From positions 1 through 64,000 of the forward strand of contig NZ_JABURJ010000110.1 of the NCBI RefSeq assembly GCF_014762745.1: a DNA stretch of 64,000 nt, in the 5' to 3' direction. Positions 35,924 to 44,855 of this stretch are shown here, one piece after another. A program made the position numbers and the translations under genes. Within the stretch, counting starts at the first letter, position 1. The number at the start of each line of letters is the position of its first letter. This stretch comes from Kangiella sp. (lineage in GTDB: Bacteria; Pseudomonadota; Gammaproteobacteria; Enterobacterales; Kangiellaceae). A model generated the notes under the pieces. That model saw only the letters and a program-made list of their open reading frames with translations. It ran no database searches and was not told the origin of the DNA.

Positions 35924-36352
35924 CTAAACCTCTTTAAAGCCAAAATTTCCCTTCAGCTCGGCTAACAAGGGGCTGACTTCCTTAATTAGCTCATTATCAC
36001 CATAATGAATCGGCTTCTTCACTCCCCAGATAGGGCCAGGCCAGGCTGGATCGTTTTTGTAACGTGCAATGTGATGAATATGTAACTGAGGAACCAGGTT
36101 CCCCAGCGCCGCCACATTCATCTTGTCCGCCTTAAATACCTTTGCCATGGTTTGTAAGAGAAAGTTGGACTCTTCCATCACATTGATCTGTTGCGCTACC
36201 GACAGTTGATACAGTTCTTTTATATCATTAACTCTTGGCACCAGAATGGCCCAGGGGTATTGCTTGTCGTTCATCCATAGCAATTTGCATAAATTAAAAT
36301 TGCCCAGTTCAACAGTGTCCTGGGCTAATGTTTCATTTAAGGTAAAACTCAT
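35924..36352 (-). CDS. HIT-family nucleotide-binding hydrolase
   Basis: 142 aa with the histidine triad region QLHIHHIAR, an H-x-H-x-H variant with I/H spacers. HIT proteins hydrolyse nucleotide phosphoramidates or dinucleotides. It lies 23 nt downstream of mrcB and is probably cotranscribed. Substrate unknown. Confidence 0.87.
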   Translation of the reverse strand: MSFTLNETLAQDTVELGNFNLCKLLWMNDKQYPWAILVPRVNDIKELYQLSVAQQINVMEESNFLLQTMAKVFKADKMNVAALGNLVPQLHIHHIARYKNDPAWPGPIWGVKKPIHYGDNELIKEVSPLLAELKGNFGFKEV

Positions 36353-36375
36353 TAAACATCCTTAGTTTCCTGTCT

Positions 36376-38697
36376 TTATTGCTGTGACAAAATTGGCTGG
36401 CAATCAGCGGTCGCTTTGGGTGCTGTTCCTCGAAGATAAGGCACGCTCACTGCATTCTGGCAGTCATCCGTTGCCAACAATCCGCTGCGATAATCCACCA
36501 GCTTCCATTCAATATTGTCATGATAGCCGATATCGATCGGAGCCGTATTAATACCCGCAAACAGATCCGTGAACACAGGTAGCGCCGCAGTAGAACCGGT
36601 GATATTAGCATCCTTGTTGTCATCTCGACCAACCCAGACTACCGCCAGATGTTCGCCTGACAGCCCCACGAACCATGAGTCTTTCAGGTCATTGGTTGTG
36701 CCCGTTTTCCCGGCAAACGACGTAAATGGATTGGATCGATGAAGGTACTTGGCCGTGCCCTGCTCGACAGCCAATTGCATGGCGGCCTTAACCAGATACA
36801 CATTCAGCTCACTGGCGATTCTTTCTGAATCGACCGGATAGCGATCCAGCAACTGGCCGCCGTTATCAGTCACGGCGATGATTGATGAAGGCTTAATACG
36901 CAATCCGTTACTGGCAATGGATTGATAAAGCTGCAACAACTCCAGCGGTGTCAGTTCAAGTACGCCAAGTGGCAAAGCATCCAAAGGGCGAACTTCTTTT
37001 TCAACACCAGATTTCTCGACAAAATCAGCTAATCGTTGAATTCCGACTTCCTGACCTAAACGTGCCATCGCTACATTGTAGGACTCACTTAGCGCCCGGT
37101 AGAGCGGTACCATGCCGTGGAAATTACGGTCAAAGTTTTGCGGCTCCCACATGGTGCCATCTCTTTGCTCTAAGGATAACGGGAAGTCGCTGACGTTTGA
37201 CGACAGGTTATAATCAGAATTTTGCTCCAGCGCAGCCAACATAACGAAAGGCTTGATCACGGAACCAATTTGACGTCGAGCATCAATCGCGCGGTTGTAA
37301 CCAGCGAAGCCTGCCTTTCGATCACCAATTACTGCCAGAATATGTCCGCTCTGGCTATCGCTGATAATCGCGGCCGCCTGCAGGCTACCCTCTTCCTGCT
37401 GACGCTGCTTTTCGATATCGTTAATGGATTTTTCAACGGTACGCTCGCTGTACATCTGAATCACCGGGTCAAGCGTGGTGAAAACATTCAGTCCTTCTGA
37501 ATTTAATTCATCATCCGAGTAAGAATCCTGTAGTTGACGACCCACCAAATCCATAAAGGCCGGCACATTTGATAAATGAATACTTGGCTTTCTGACCAAA
37601 GATAAGGTCGTCTGTTTTTCCTGCTTGAGTTCGCGCTCAGTCAAAGTGCCGGACTGATGCATCAATTCAAGCACCAGGTTACGTCGCTTCATGGCATTCT
37701 CAGGATGACGGCGCGGGTCATAGACTGAAGGGCCTTTTAAAATAGCCACCAGCAAAGCTGATTGAGCTGGCGTTAAATTTTCAACTTCTTTATCGAAAAA
37801 GAATTTGCTGGCAAGCCCTACCCCATGAATGGCTCGTGGGCCATCCTGCCCGAAATAGACTTCGTTGAAATAGGCTTCCAGAATTTCATCCTTTTCATAA
37901 TGAACCTCCAGCAAAACCGACATCACCGCTTCGCGGAATTTACGCCACAGGCTGCGTTCATTAGTCAGGAAATAGTTTTTGACCAGTTGTTGCGTTAGCG
38001 TACTGCCACCCTGAGTACCACCATCGGAGGTTACGTTGTGCCACAAAGCACGTGCAATCGCTTTGGGTGACACGCCGCTGTGCTCATAAAAATCGCGGTC
38101 TTCAGTAATGATCAATGCCTTGATCAGGTGCTCAGGAATCTGATCCAGTTTAACCAGAATACGATCTTCCAGACGGTTTGGATAAATCTGCCCAATCAGT
38201 AAAGGATCAAGTCTTGCCATCTGTAATGGCTCGCCCAACACATGATCTTTTAGTTGGCTGACGCGCCCATTACGCAGGCTAAAAGCAATCTGACGGGCTG
38301 GCTGCTTTTCATCCCAAAAGACGAATGGACGAACATGGATATAATAATAATCGCCATATTGTTCGTAGTCACCCGCTCGCGTCGCTTTGACAGCCTTGCG
38401 GTAACCCAGAAGCTCCAGCTCCTGCTCAAGCCGAGTGGGAGTCAGTGACTTGCCATTCATCAGCTCAAGCGGCTGCGCATAGACCTTGGCTGGCAGCTGC
38501 CAACGATTGTCATCAAACTGACGCTTGATCACCATGTCGCAATAGATAACAAAGGCAGTAAACAAGGCAACGAAAATCAGGCCTCCCCGCAAAAATACCT
38601 TTTTCCAGGGTATTTTGCGCCAGAAGGATTGGTTAGTTTGCTTTGACTGCTTCTTTTTCGAGGATTTTGCGCTTTTCTTTACTGGTTTTTTAGCCAT
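36376..38697 (-). CDS. mrcB: Penicillin-binding protein 1B (bifunctional)
   Basis: Class A PBP that polymerises and cross-links peptidoglycan. A Lys-rich cytoplasmic head (KKPVKKSAKSSKKKQSK) precedes one membrane helix (VFLRGGLIFVALFTAFVIYC), a UB2H-like domain, a glycosyltransferase-51 domain (ITEDRDFYEHSG, GGSTLTQQLVKN) and a transpeptidase with the active serine in GSVIKPF, SYN and KTGTTND. 773 aa, typical length. Confidence 0.95.
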   Translation of the reverse strand: MAKKPVKKSAKSSKKKQSKQTNQSFWRKIPWKKVFLRGGLIFVALFTAFVIYCDMVIKRQFDDNRWQLPAKVYAQPLELMNGKSLTPTRLEQELELLGYRKAVKATRAGDYEQYGDYYYIHVRPFVFWDEKQPARQIAFSLRNGRVSQLKDHVLGEPLQMARLDPLLIGQIYPNRLEDRILVKLDQIPEHLIKALIITEDRDFYEHSGVSPKAIARALWHNVTSDGGTQGGSTLTQQLVKNYFLTNERSLWRKFREAVMSVLLEVHYEKDEILEAYFNEVYFGQDGPRAIHGVGLASKFFFDKEVENLTPAQSALLVAILKGPSVYDPRRHPENAMKRRNLVLELMHQSGTLTERELKQEKQTTLSLVRKPSIHLSNVPAFMDLVGRQLQDSYSDDELNSEGLNVFTTLDPVIQMYSERTVEKSINDIEKQRQQEEGSLQAAAIISDSQSGHILAVIGDRKAGFAGYNRAIDARRQIGSVIKPFVMLAALEQNSDYNLSSNVSDFPLSLEQRDGTMWEPQNFDRNFHGMVPLYRALSESYNVAMARLGQEVGIQRLADFVEKSGVEKEVRPLDALPLGVLELTPLELLQLYQSIASNGLRIKPSSIIAVTDNGGQLLDRYPVDSERIASELNVYLVKAAMQLAVEQGTAKYLHRSNPFTSFAGKTGTTNDLKDSWFVGLSGEHLAVVWVGRDDNKDANITGSTAALPVFTDLFAGINTAPIDIGYHDNIEWKLVDYRSGLLATDDCQNAVSVPYLRGTAPKATADCQPILSQQ

Positions 38698-38788
38698 TTC
38701 ACTTTATCGGTATCAATCTCGTGACTATGATAGTAGCAAATTCAAGCACACTAATGTTATGCCTTCTATAGCAAAATCTGACAAAAAT

Positions 38789-39340
38789 ATGGCGCGTCTG
38801 TTCTTTGCCATAGCGCTACCGCAGGATCTGAGAAACAAGCTGGAGCTACTGCAAAAGATGTGTCCATTCACTGGACGCCCCGTCAGCGCTCATAATTTCC
38901 ACATAACCCTGCTATTTTTGGGTGAACTTCCACGTACACAGCTGGATGACATTATCGAAGCCATTGTAATTCCGGCTATTAAACCTTTCCAGATTGAACT
39001 TAACCAGTTTGCTTATTACCCTAAAGCCGAAGTGGGCTGTCTTGAAGTCGCTCCTAGTGAGAAACTCACAGAACTTCATCAACATATCAGCCGCAATCTC
39101 AAGCAGGCCGGGATTCACATCAAACAGTCCACTAAACCCTTTCGTCCCCACATTACCCTTTATCGCGATGCCGTGGTTAACACGGAAATAACTCAGTCAG
39201 TTCACCACCAACTAAAGGTTAATCATTTTTGTTTAATGGAGTCTCAGTTTAATCAGAAAGGTGTTTATTATGAGGTCATCGAAGAGTGGCCAACCTATGA
39301 GCCAACCATTAAAGAACAGTTTTTTGGCATTAAAGACTGA
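38789..39340 (+). CDS. thpR: RNA 2',3'-cyclic phosphodiesterase (2'-5' RNA ligase family)
   Basis: 2H phosphoesterase fold with the two HxT motifs HITLLFLGE and HITLYR. Enzymes of this family open 2',3'-cyclic phosphate ends. The tracked start at 38615 runs into the divergent mrcB gene; ATG 38789 (MARLFFAIALP) is family-like and gives 183 aa, with ATG 38759 as the alternative. Divergent from mrcB and convergent with the GGDEF gene. Confidence 0.9.
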   Translation: MARLFFAIALPQDLRNKLELLQKMCPFTGRPVSAHNFHITLLFLGELPRTQLDDIIEAIVIPAIKPFQIELNQFAYYPKAEVGCLEVAPSEKLTELHQHISRNLKQAGIHIKQSTKPFRPHITLYRDAVVNTEITQSVHHQLKVNHFCLMESQFNQKGVYYEVIEEWPTYEPTIKEQFFGIKD

Positions 39341-39365
39341 GGCCTAATGCATTAACTGAGTCATT

Positions 39366-41192
39366 TTAAGAAATGAGCTGCTCAAATTCTTTAACCAAAC
39401 TATCTACTACAACAATCTGGTTACGACCTTTGCTTTTAGCGCTATACATGGCTTTATCAGCGTCGGCAATCAAATCCATCAAGTCGTAACCGGACAGCTC
39501 GGTGCTGGTCACACCAAAACTCGCTGATATATCAAAACGATAGCCAGTTTCTGTGGTATCAATACGGGAAACTGCTTGACGACAGCTTTCCGCCAGCTGC
39601 TGTGCTTTTTCAAGGTTGCAGGCCGGCAGGAAAATGGCAAACTCTTCACCACCCAGACGCCCAGCCAAGTCATTCTGGCGACAACTGGCTTTAACCACTT
39701 CCGCCGTTTGCTGCAACACCCAGTCACCCACTAAATGACCATACTTATCATTGATCGATTTAAAATAATCCATGTCGAACAGAATAAAGCCGACATCCTG
39801 CTTTTCTTGCTCGCTCCGCTGTAAAATCGCCTTAGCTGTTTCATAGAAATGATGACGAGAACTTAAACCCGTTAGCTGGTCGGTTTGCGATTGTTTGCGT
39901 AAACGAATTTGATGACGCTTGATACGATAGGTCCAAAAAGCTAAGGTTCCCAGAAGCACCAAAGCCAAAGCCAATACCAGACGGTTATTAACCGCTTCTT
40001 TTTTTGCTAAATCCTGCTCAAGCTGGAGCAATAAGTTCTGTTGATTAAGCTGCTCTATTTTCTGCTGCTTACTCTCGGTCTCATGCTCTACTAACTGATA
40101 AGCCAACTGCTTCGATGATTCATCATTTTTGTATCGGTTGATTTTAACCAAATACTCTTCTAGAAACTCTAAAGCCTGCTCCAAGTTACCTCGCTCTTTT
40201 AGTAGCTGAGAATTTAAATAATAGGCCTCCAACAACCAGGTCGTTACTGTTTCTCTATTATTCTTTTCAGCAGTCTCAATTGCTTTTGTTGCATAAAGCT
40301 GAGCTGAAACGCTGTCATCAACACCGCTTAAACTCAAAGCGTATAAGGTGTAGTACCCTGTTGTTAAATAACTGTATCCCAATTTCTCAACTGCTGGCAG
40401 TTGTCGCTCAATATCCAATTTAGCCTGCTCAAATTGTCTGCTTCTTACACTATTGGCCAGCAAGTAAAATTTAGCAGACAAAGCATAAACCGGTTCTTTC
40501 TCAAAGCAGTCACTATAAGACTTATTAATATAGGCAGTTTGCTCAGAACGGATTTTAGTTAGCTCATACCATGTTTGAGCCTTAACAGCAGCGAGCAAAC
40601 ACCTCTCTTTAAGATTAGATAAGCTACTGTGTTCATTTAACTTGCCTAATGTTTCTTCAGCAAGCTCATATTGCCCCACTTCGTTATAAACAATCGCAGC
40701 AACCTGATAGATATAATTACGAATCGAATCTTCGGCACCACCGGCTTCTGTTAATACATTTTTTATCAACTCAAGAGCACCAACATAATCTTTATTCAAA
40801 ACCTGCAGGTTTGCTAAAGCTAATTTAGTTCTAATGACTAAGGGCTTATTAACCTGACTGGCGATAACTTTCTGATAGTGGGCAATAGACTGTTCCGAAT
40901 TGCCTTTTAAGGCTTCAGCATAACCTAATAAATAATCTCTTAAGGCCTTATTCTCTATATCGGGAAGCTCTAACTCTGAGATATAGTTGACTTGCTGTAA
41001 GAACTGCTGGGGATCTGTTGTTCTAAGATGGTTTGCTATTTTTAGCTCTTCGACATAAGTAATTTCGGTAGCCTGCAACAAGCCACCGAAAATACCAATT
41101 ACTATTATTGAAAGTTTGTAAATCGATCGAAGGAAGCTATGCGACCCTGATTTCTTCTTCCCTGGAATCATCTTCTGAAGCATCCTCGTCAT
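39366..41192 (-). CDS. TPR-containing membrane diguanylate cyclase
   Basis: 608 aa. A signal or anchor (LSIIVIGIFGGLLQATE) is followed by about 350 residues of TPR-like helices placed in the periplasm, a coiled coil, a membrane helix (NRLVLALALVLLGTLAFW) and a cytoplasmic GGDEF domain with intact GGEEF, so it should make cyclic di-GMP. The start lies inside the borosin precursor gene, overlapping it by 56 nt in another frame. In-frame ATGs at 41183 and 41171 are alternative starts, still inside the precursor gene. Translation is thus likely coupled to the RiPP genes. Confidence 0.9.
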   Translation of the reverse strand: MTRMLQKMIPGKKKSGSHSFLRSIYKLSIIVIGIFGGLLQATEITYVEELKIANHLRTTDPQQFLQQVNYISELELPDIENKALRDYLLGYAEALKGNSEQSIAHYQKVIASQVNKPLVIRTKLALANLQVLNKDYVGALELIKNVLTEAGGAEDSIRNYIYQVAAIVYNEVGQYELAEETLGKLNEHSSLSNLKERCLLAAVKAQTWYELTKIRSEQTAYINKSYSDCFEKEPVYALSAKFYLLANSVRSRQFEQAKLDIERQLPAVEKLGYSYLTTGYYTLYALSLSGVDDSVSAQLYATKAIETAEKNNRETVTTWLLEAYYLNSQLLKERGNLEQALEFLEEYLVKINRYKNDESSKQLAYQLVEHETESKQQKIEQLNQQNLLLQLEQDLAKKEAVNNRLVLALALVLLGTLAFWTYRIKRHQIRLRKQSQTDQLTGLSSRHHFYETAKAILQRSEQEKQDVGFILFDMDYFKSINDKYGHLVGDWVLQQTAEVVKASCRQNDLAGRLGGEEFAIFLPACNLEKAQQLAESCRQAVSRIDTTETGYRFDISASFGVTSTELSGYDLMDLIADADKAMYSAKSKGRNQIVVVDSLVKEFEQLIS

Positions 41193-41385
41193 CTTCCGCA
41201 GGAGCCAAAATTACTGACACATTGGTATTAGCCCCTAATAAACTTTCTAATTTAGCGATATTTTTTTCTTTTATCGCTTCTGCAAGCTCTTCTTCTAAGC
41301 CTAATGCCTTTAACTTAGATACTGATAATGATTGCTCTGAAGTAAGGTTAGCAATAGTTTCAAGAAGTTGTAAATTTTGGCTCAT
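41137..41385 (-). CDS. Split-borosin RiPP precursor peptide
   Basis: 82 aa, SonA-like. Residues about 6-52 are helical (KLKALGLEEELAEAIKEKN, then IAKLESLLGAN) and match the borosin-binding domain that docks on the methyltransferase; the LGL/GL-x-E turn and the KLESL helix align by eye with Shewanella SonA. The presumed core is NVSVILAPAEDD, whose VSVIL corresponds to the SonA stretch that is backbone N-methylated. A strongly acidic tail (EDDEDASEDDSREEE) follows, which SonA lacks. AAAGGAG stands 6 nt before the ATG. It lies 34 nt after the methyltransferase gene. Confidence 0.85.
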   Translation of the reverse strand: MSQNLQLLETIANLTSEQSLSVSKLKALGLEEELAEAIKEKNIAKLESLLGANTNVSVILAPAEDDEDASEDDSREEEIRVA

Positions 41386-41419
41386 AGTAATCTCCTTTAA
41401 GTGTTGATAAGACCATTAG

Positions 41420-42160
41420 TTACGATTTTTTCCTTAACGGTGGTATCACAAGCGTTGTTTCCAGACTGGTCTCAACATTTGCTAATTGTTGTAATTGTAT
41501 TTTTTCTATTCTTGATTCTTTTAATAATAGTGTTGATGACTCATAAAGAATGACTTCGTGGTCTTCAGGATATATTGCATTCAGTTTCTTTTTGAGTAAT
41601 CCAAGCTTTTCTTCTGTTGTCTCAAACTCTGTGAGTTCCTGATCCCCTGCAATCCCTATTTGCCAAAGCACCAGATAGGCGCTCGGCTCAATATTTTTGT
41701 TATGAACCATATACTGGGTCGTTTCGTAATGCTGACAGCCGAACCTGCCTGGGTCAATAGCTAAATCAGCATATAGACAATCTTCTGCCGAAATTCCTGG
41801 CTCCATATGAGCCTCAAAGCCTTCCCTCTTCGCTGTTTCGATTACTCGATGAGGAGCAAGTGCAAACACCCCAGGGTGACCATAGAATGCTGCACACACA
41901 TTCTTGCCTGCTCTTACTTCATGCATTATCGCGGCAATCATTTCTTTATAGGTTTCAAGCCGCGACTTTCCCGACTGATAATATTGACCTAGGTCGTGAG
42001 TATTCGGATTAAGCTCTTTTATCCAGCTTCCCATCAAGCTACTTGCAACGGCTATGAACACGATATCAGCCTGCTCGATTTGCTGTTTTGATATGGGGGT
42101 CATGTGCACCATGAGCTTGATTCCAGTTCCTACACAGACCAGTCGACCCTTCTTGTTCAA
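41420..42160 (-). CDS. Split-borosin peptide alpha-N-methyltransferase (SonM-like)
   Basis: 246 aa of tetrapyrrole-methylase fold, but with the SonM pattern and not that of a cobalamin enzyme: LVCVGTGIKL at the start, YGHPGVFALAPHRVI, MEPGISAEDCLYADLAIDPG and LWQIGIAGD. Residues Y60/Y61, R67, Y71 (SRLETYKEM) and Y93 fall where borosin methyltransferases keep catalytic Tyr and Arg. It uses SAM to methylate backbone amides of the precursor's core. No cobalamin genes are nearby. It overlaps the GNAT gene by 4 nt. Confidence 0.88.
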   Translation of the reverse strand: MNKKGRLVCVGTGIKLMVHMTPISKQQIEQADIVFIAVASSLMGSWIKELNPNTHDLGQYYQSGKSRLETYKEMIAAIMHEVRAGKNVCAAFYGHPGVFALAPHRVIETAKREGFEAHMEPGISAEDCLYADLAIDPGRFGCQHYETTQYMVHNKNIEPSAYLVLWQIGIAGDQELTEFETTEEKLGLLKKKLNAIYPEDHEVILYESSTLLLKESRIEKIQLQQLANVETSLETTLVIPPLRKKS

Positions 42161-42687
42161 AACTTATCCCCAGTTCTTTCTTCGTACACCCAATAGCCAT
42201 AATCTGGATCGTTCTTATAGTTATAAAAACCAAGGCCAATGACCATACTTATACTGATTAAATTATCATGCTTTATTCGTCCGTATAACCTGCTTATCCC
42301 TATCTTTACTAAAATCTTATTAACCAATCCCTCAATGACTTCTTTAGCGATACCCTGATTAACAGAATCTTTGCTCAATATCACGCCTAATTCCCAGCCG
42401 TCCTCAAACATTCTTCGCTGGGATATTCCAATCAGACCAACCTTTGAATTGTCACTCTTTCTTCTTATAGCCCATAAAAAACTTCGGGGTTGGGGCTGGC
42501 TTAAGCTAAACAATTCCTTATTAAAACGCTCAATAGCTCCGCGTTGATTTAAAGGCTTCTCAATGCACCGCATTGTTATTGGATCCGTCAGCAGGGAAAC
42601 ATAAAATGACTCATCAGAGTCAGATACAATCGTCACGTAAAAATGACTGGTACTAAATGCCATATTATTGGTTCTTTCATCAGTCAT
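42157..42687 (-). CDS. GNAT-family acetyltransferase in the borosin operon
   Basis: 176 aa RimJ/RimL-like GNAT fold (RSFLWAIRRKSDNSKVGLIG, WELGVILSKDSVNQGIAKEV with the acetyl-CoA loop, ending YGYWVYEE). The stop overlaps the methyltransferase start as ATGA, so the two are tightly coupled. It could acetylate the peptide's N-terminus or a side chain, or confer self-protection; neither is shown. Tracked start is GTG 42693; ATG 42687 chosen. Confidence 0.82.
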   Translation of the reverse strand: MTDERTNNMAFSTSHFYVTIVSDSDESFYVSLLTDPITMRCIEKPLNQRGAIERFNKELFSLSQPQPRSFLWAIRRKSDNSKVGLIGISQRRMFEDGWELGVILSKDSVNQGIAKEVIEGLVNKILVKIGISRLYGRIKHDNLISISMVIGLGFYNYKNDPDYGYWVYEERTGDKF

Positions 42688-42794
42688 ATGCACAACAAAT
42701 TATAACTCTGTACCCCCAAACCCTTCCGATAATACCCATCCAACAAAAAAATAACCACCAGTTTATATTGTCCGATACGCTTAAAAATGGTTAC

Positions 42795-42817
42795 AAAAAA
42801 GGAAGCCATTGGCTCCC
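42795..42817 (-). terminator. Terminator of pepA
   Basis: Stem GGAAGCC/GGCTCCC with one mismatch and a 3-nt loop, then six T on the minus strand. It separates pepA from the borosin operon downstream. Confidence 0.65.
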
Positions 42818-42849
42818 TTTCGATTCACGCTCTCAATAACAGGCGCAAA

Positions 42850-44133
42850 TTACTTCAACAACTTCCTAGCTATGGTTCTGAAGCCATGACCGGTTCCGCC
42901 TGCTGCAAAATAAGCAGTGGGGCTGTCGTTATAGGCTCCGGCAAGATCCACGTGAACCCAGCCTTTGCCATCATTCGGCACGAAGCGCGACAAGAAACCG
43001 GCTGCATTGCTGGCGCCACCTGGTCCACCACCTTTTACCGCACGGCTGTTGGCAGTGTCGGCAAAGTTAGATGGACACTTGGCGGCATGGAATGGTTCCA
43101 GCGGTAACGGCCAATGGCGCTCGTTCTCGCTTTTTGCGACATTGAGATAGTCATTACGCTCATCGTCATCCAGTGCAAAAACCGCATTATAGTCTTCGCC
43201 GACGGCTGTAACGGCTGCGCCAGTAAGCGTTGCTGCGTCAATAATTAGTGGTGCGCCCGTTTGGCCAGCCAGCAATAGACCATCAGCTAGTACCAATCGG
43301 CCTTCTGCATCGGTGTTATGAATTTCAACCGAGATACCGTTAGGGTAAGTAATGATGTCACCCAACTTGTAAGCATGACCACTGATCAGGTTTTCCGCGC
43401 AGCATAGATAGAGATGAACCGGCTTATCAAGGCCGCGCAAAATGGCTAATGCCAAACCTGCAGTCACAGTCGCGGCACCACCCATATCGGCCTTCATGTG
43501 GACCATACCTGCGCTTTGCTTGATGCTATAACCACCGCTATCAAAGGTAATGCCTTTACCGACCAAGGCAGCCACAGGGGCTGAACTGTCATTCTTACGG
43601 TCAAACTCAAGCTTTAAAATAGCCGGTGGCCTGGTACTGCCGCGCCCCACTTCCCAGGTGCCGACATGGCCCTGTTTCTCAAGATCCTGCCCAGATACGA
43701 TCTGATAGCGCACATTGTCGGGAGCCAGACTTTGAATAAAGTCAGCGGCTTCCTGAGCCAAAACCTGCGGCGCCAGAACTTCTGGCGTTTCATTGACCAT
43801 GGAGCGCATCCAGCGGCTGACCTGAATACGGGCTTCCAGTTCTTTGTTGTCATCATCAGAAAGTTCGGCAAAGTCGATTTGTACGTCAATCTTCGGATCG
43901 TACGCGCCCTGGAAAAATGCCCATTGCTGTTCTAATTCCCAATCACCTTCGAGGGTGAAAAAGGATAATCCCTGACTGACCAGCTTTCTGGCAGCCATTT
44001 GCACCAGGTCGGAACCTTCGGCGTGAATGGTTACTGCATCTTCTTTATAGCTTAGTAATGCACCTTCGCCCCATTGCGCAGGCGCGCTGTCTGTTGATAA
44101 CAAAACTTTTAATGTCATACCAATCCTTATCAA
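42850..44133 (-). CDS. M17 leucyl aminopeptidase family protein
   Basis: Cytosolic two-metal aminopeptidase with the signature NTDAEGRLVLADGLLLA and the metal lysine region GKGITFDSGGYSIKQS. At 427 aa it is shorter than PepA (about 500) because the N-terminal domain is reduced. Its place upstream of the borosin genes is probably chance, since a terminator lies between. Confidence 0.9.
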   Translation of the reverse strand: MIRIGMTLKVLLSTDSAPAQWGEGALLSYKEDAVTIHAEGSDLVQMAARKLVSQGLSFFTLEGDWELEQQWAFFQGAYDPKIDVQIDFAELSDDDNKELEARIQVSRWMRSMVNETPEVLAPQVLAQEAADFIQSLAPDNVRYQIVSGQDLEKQGHVGTWEVGRGSTRPPAILKLEFDRKNDSSAPVAALVGKGITFDSGGYSIKQSAGMVHMKADMGGAATVTAGLALAILRGLDKPVHLYLCCAENLISGHAYKLGDIITYPNGISVEIHNTDAEGRLVLADGLLLAGQTGAPLIIDAATLTGAAVTAVGEDYNAVFALDDDERNDYLNVAKSENERHWPLPLEPFHAAKCPSNFADTANSRAVKGGGPGGASNAAGFLSRFVPNDGKGWVHVDLAGAYNDSPTAYFAAGGTGHGFRTIARKLLK

Positions 44134-44167
44134 GTTGTTGTCTAGAAACCGTCCCTATAGGCGGCAT

Positions 44168-44749
44168 CTAAAACAAATGGCCCAGTTTCGATTGTTTGGT
44201 TGAAAGGTAGTCTTCGTTGTGAGGGTTATGACCATATTTGAGAGGAACCCGTTCCACCACATCAATTCCTGCATCAATCATAGAACTGACTTTACGCGGG
44301 TTATTGGTCATCAAACGAATTTTTTGAATGCCCAGCTTATCCAGCGCATCCGAAGCAACCTTAAAGTCACGCTCATCAGCGCCAAATCCCAAATGCTCAT
44401 TGGCCTGTACCGTATCCATACCTTGATCTTGCAGGGAATAGGCACGAATTTTATTGGTCAGGCCAATACCGCGACCTTCCTGACGCAGATAAAGCAAAAC
44501 GCCAGCGCCCTCTTCAGCGATTTTCTGCAAAGCTGCTTTCAGCTGGAAACCGCAATCACAGCGCAGACTAAATAGTGCATCACCAGTTAAACATTCCGAG
44601 TGAATGCGCGCTAATACTGGCTGTTTGCTGTCCCAGTCGCCAAAGGTTAGAGCCACATGCTCTTTACCATCATCAGCCTCAAGCGCGTGAATCGTGAAGT
44701 CGCCCCAAGGGGTGGGTAAGCGTGCGCTCAAGCTATCTTTATGCGTCAT
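44168..44749 (-). CDS. ribA: GTP cyclohydrolase II
   Basis: First step of riboflavin synthesis. Zinc cysteines are in [18 protein letters not shown], followed by [18 protein letters not shown] and the [12 protein letters not shown] motif. 193 aa, stand-alone RibA and not a RibBA fusion. Same strand as the M17 peptidase, 34 nt apart. Confidence 0.95.
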   Translation of the reverse strand: MTHKDSLSARLPTPWGDFTIHALEADDGKEHVALTFGDWDSKQPVLARIHSECLTGDALFSLRCDCGFQLKAALQKIAEEGAGVLLYLRQEGRGIGLTNKIRAYSLQDQGMDTVQANEHLGFGADERDFKVASDALDKLGIQKIRLMTNNPRKVSSMIDAGIDVVERVPLKYGHNPHNEDYLSTKQSKLGHLF

Positions 44750-44855
44750 TAAACCGTCTTCCGGGGTATTTAATTGAATGAAACCGCCATTTTACACCAT
44801 GTTCAAAGCAGAAACAGCATGATAATATTCGATGGCTACTATAATTCGAGGACAT

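Noticed and set aside
41420-42160. Reading the methyltransferase as a cobalamin or siroheme enzyme
   Set aside because: The fold is shared, but the motifs, the adjacent SonA-like precursor and the lack of tetrapyrrole genes point to a borosin enzyme.
42850-44133. M17 aminopeptidase as the borosin-processing protease
   Set aside because: A terminator separates it from the GNAT-methyltransferase genes and it is a common housekeeping enzyme; nothing ties it to the peptide.
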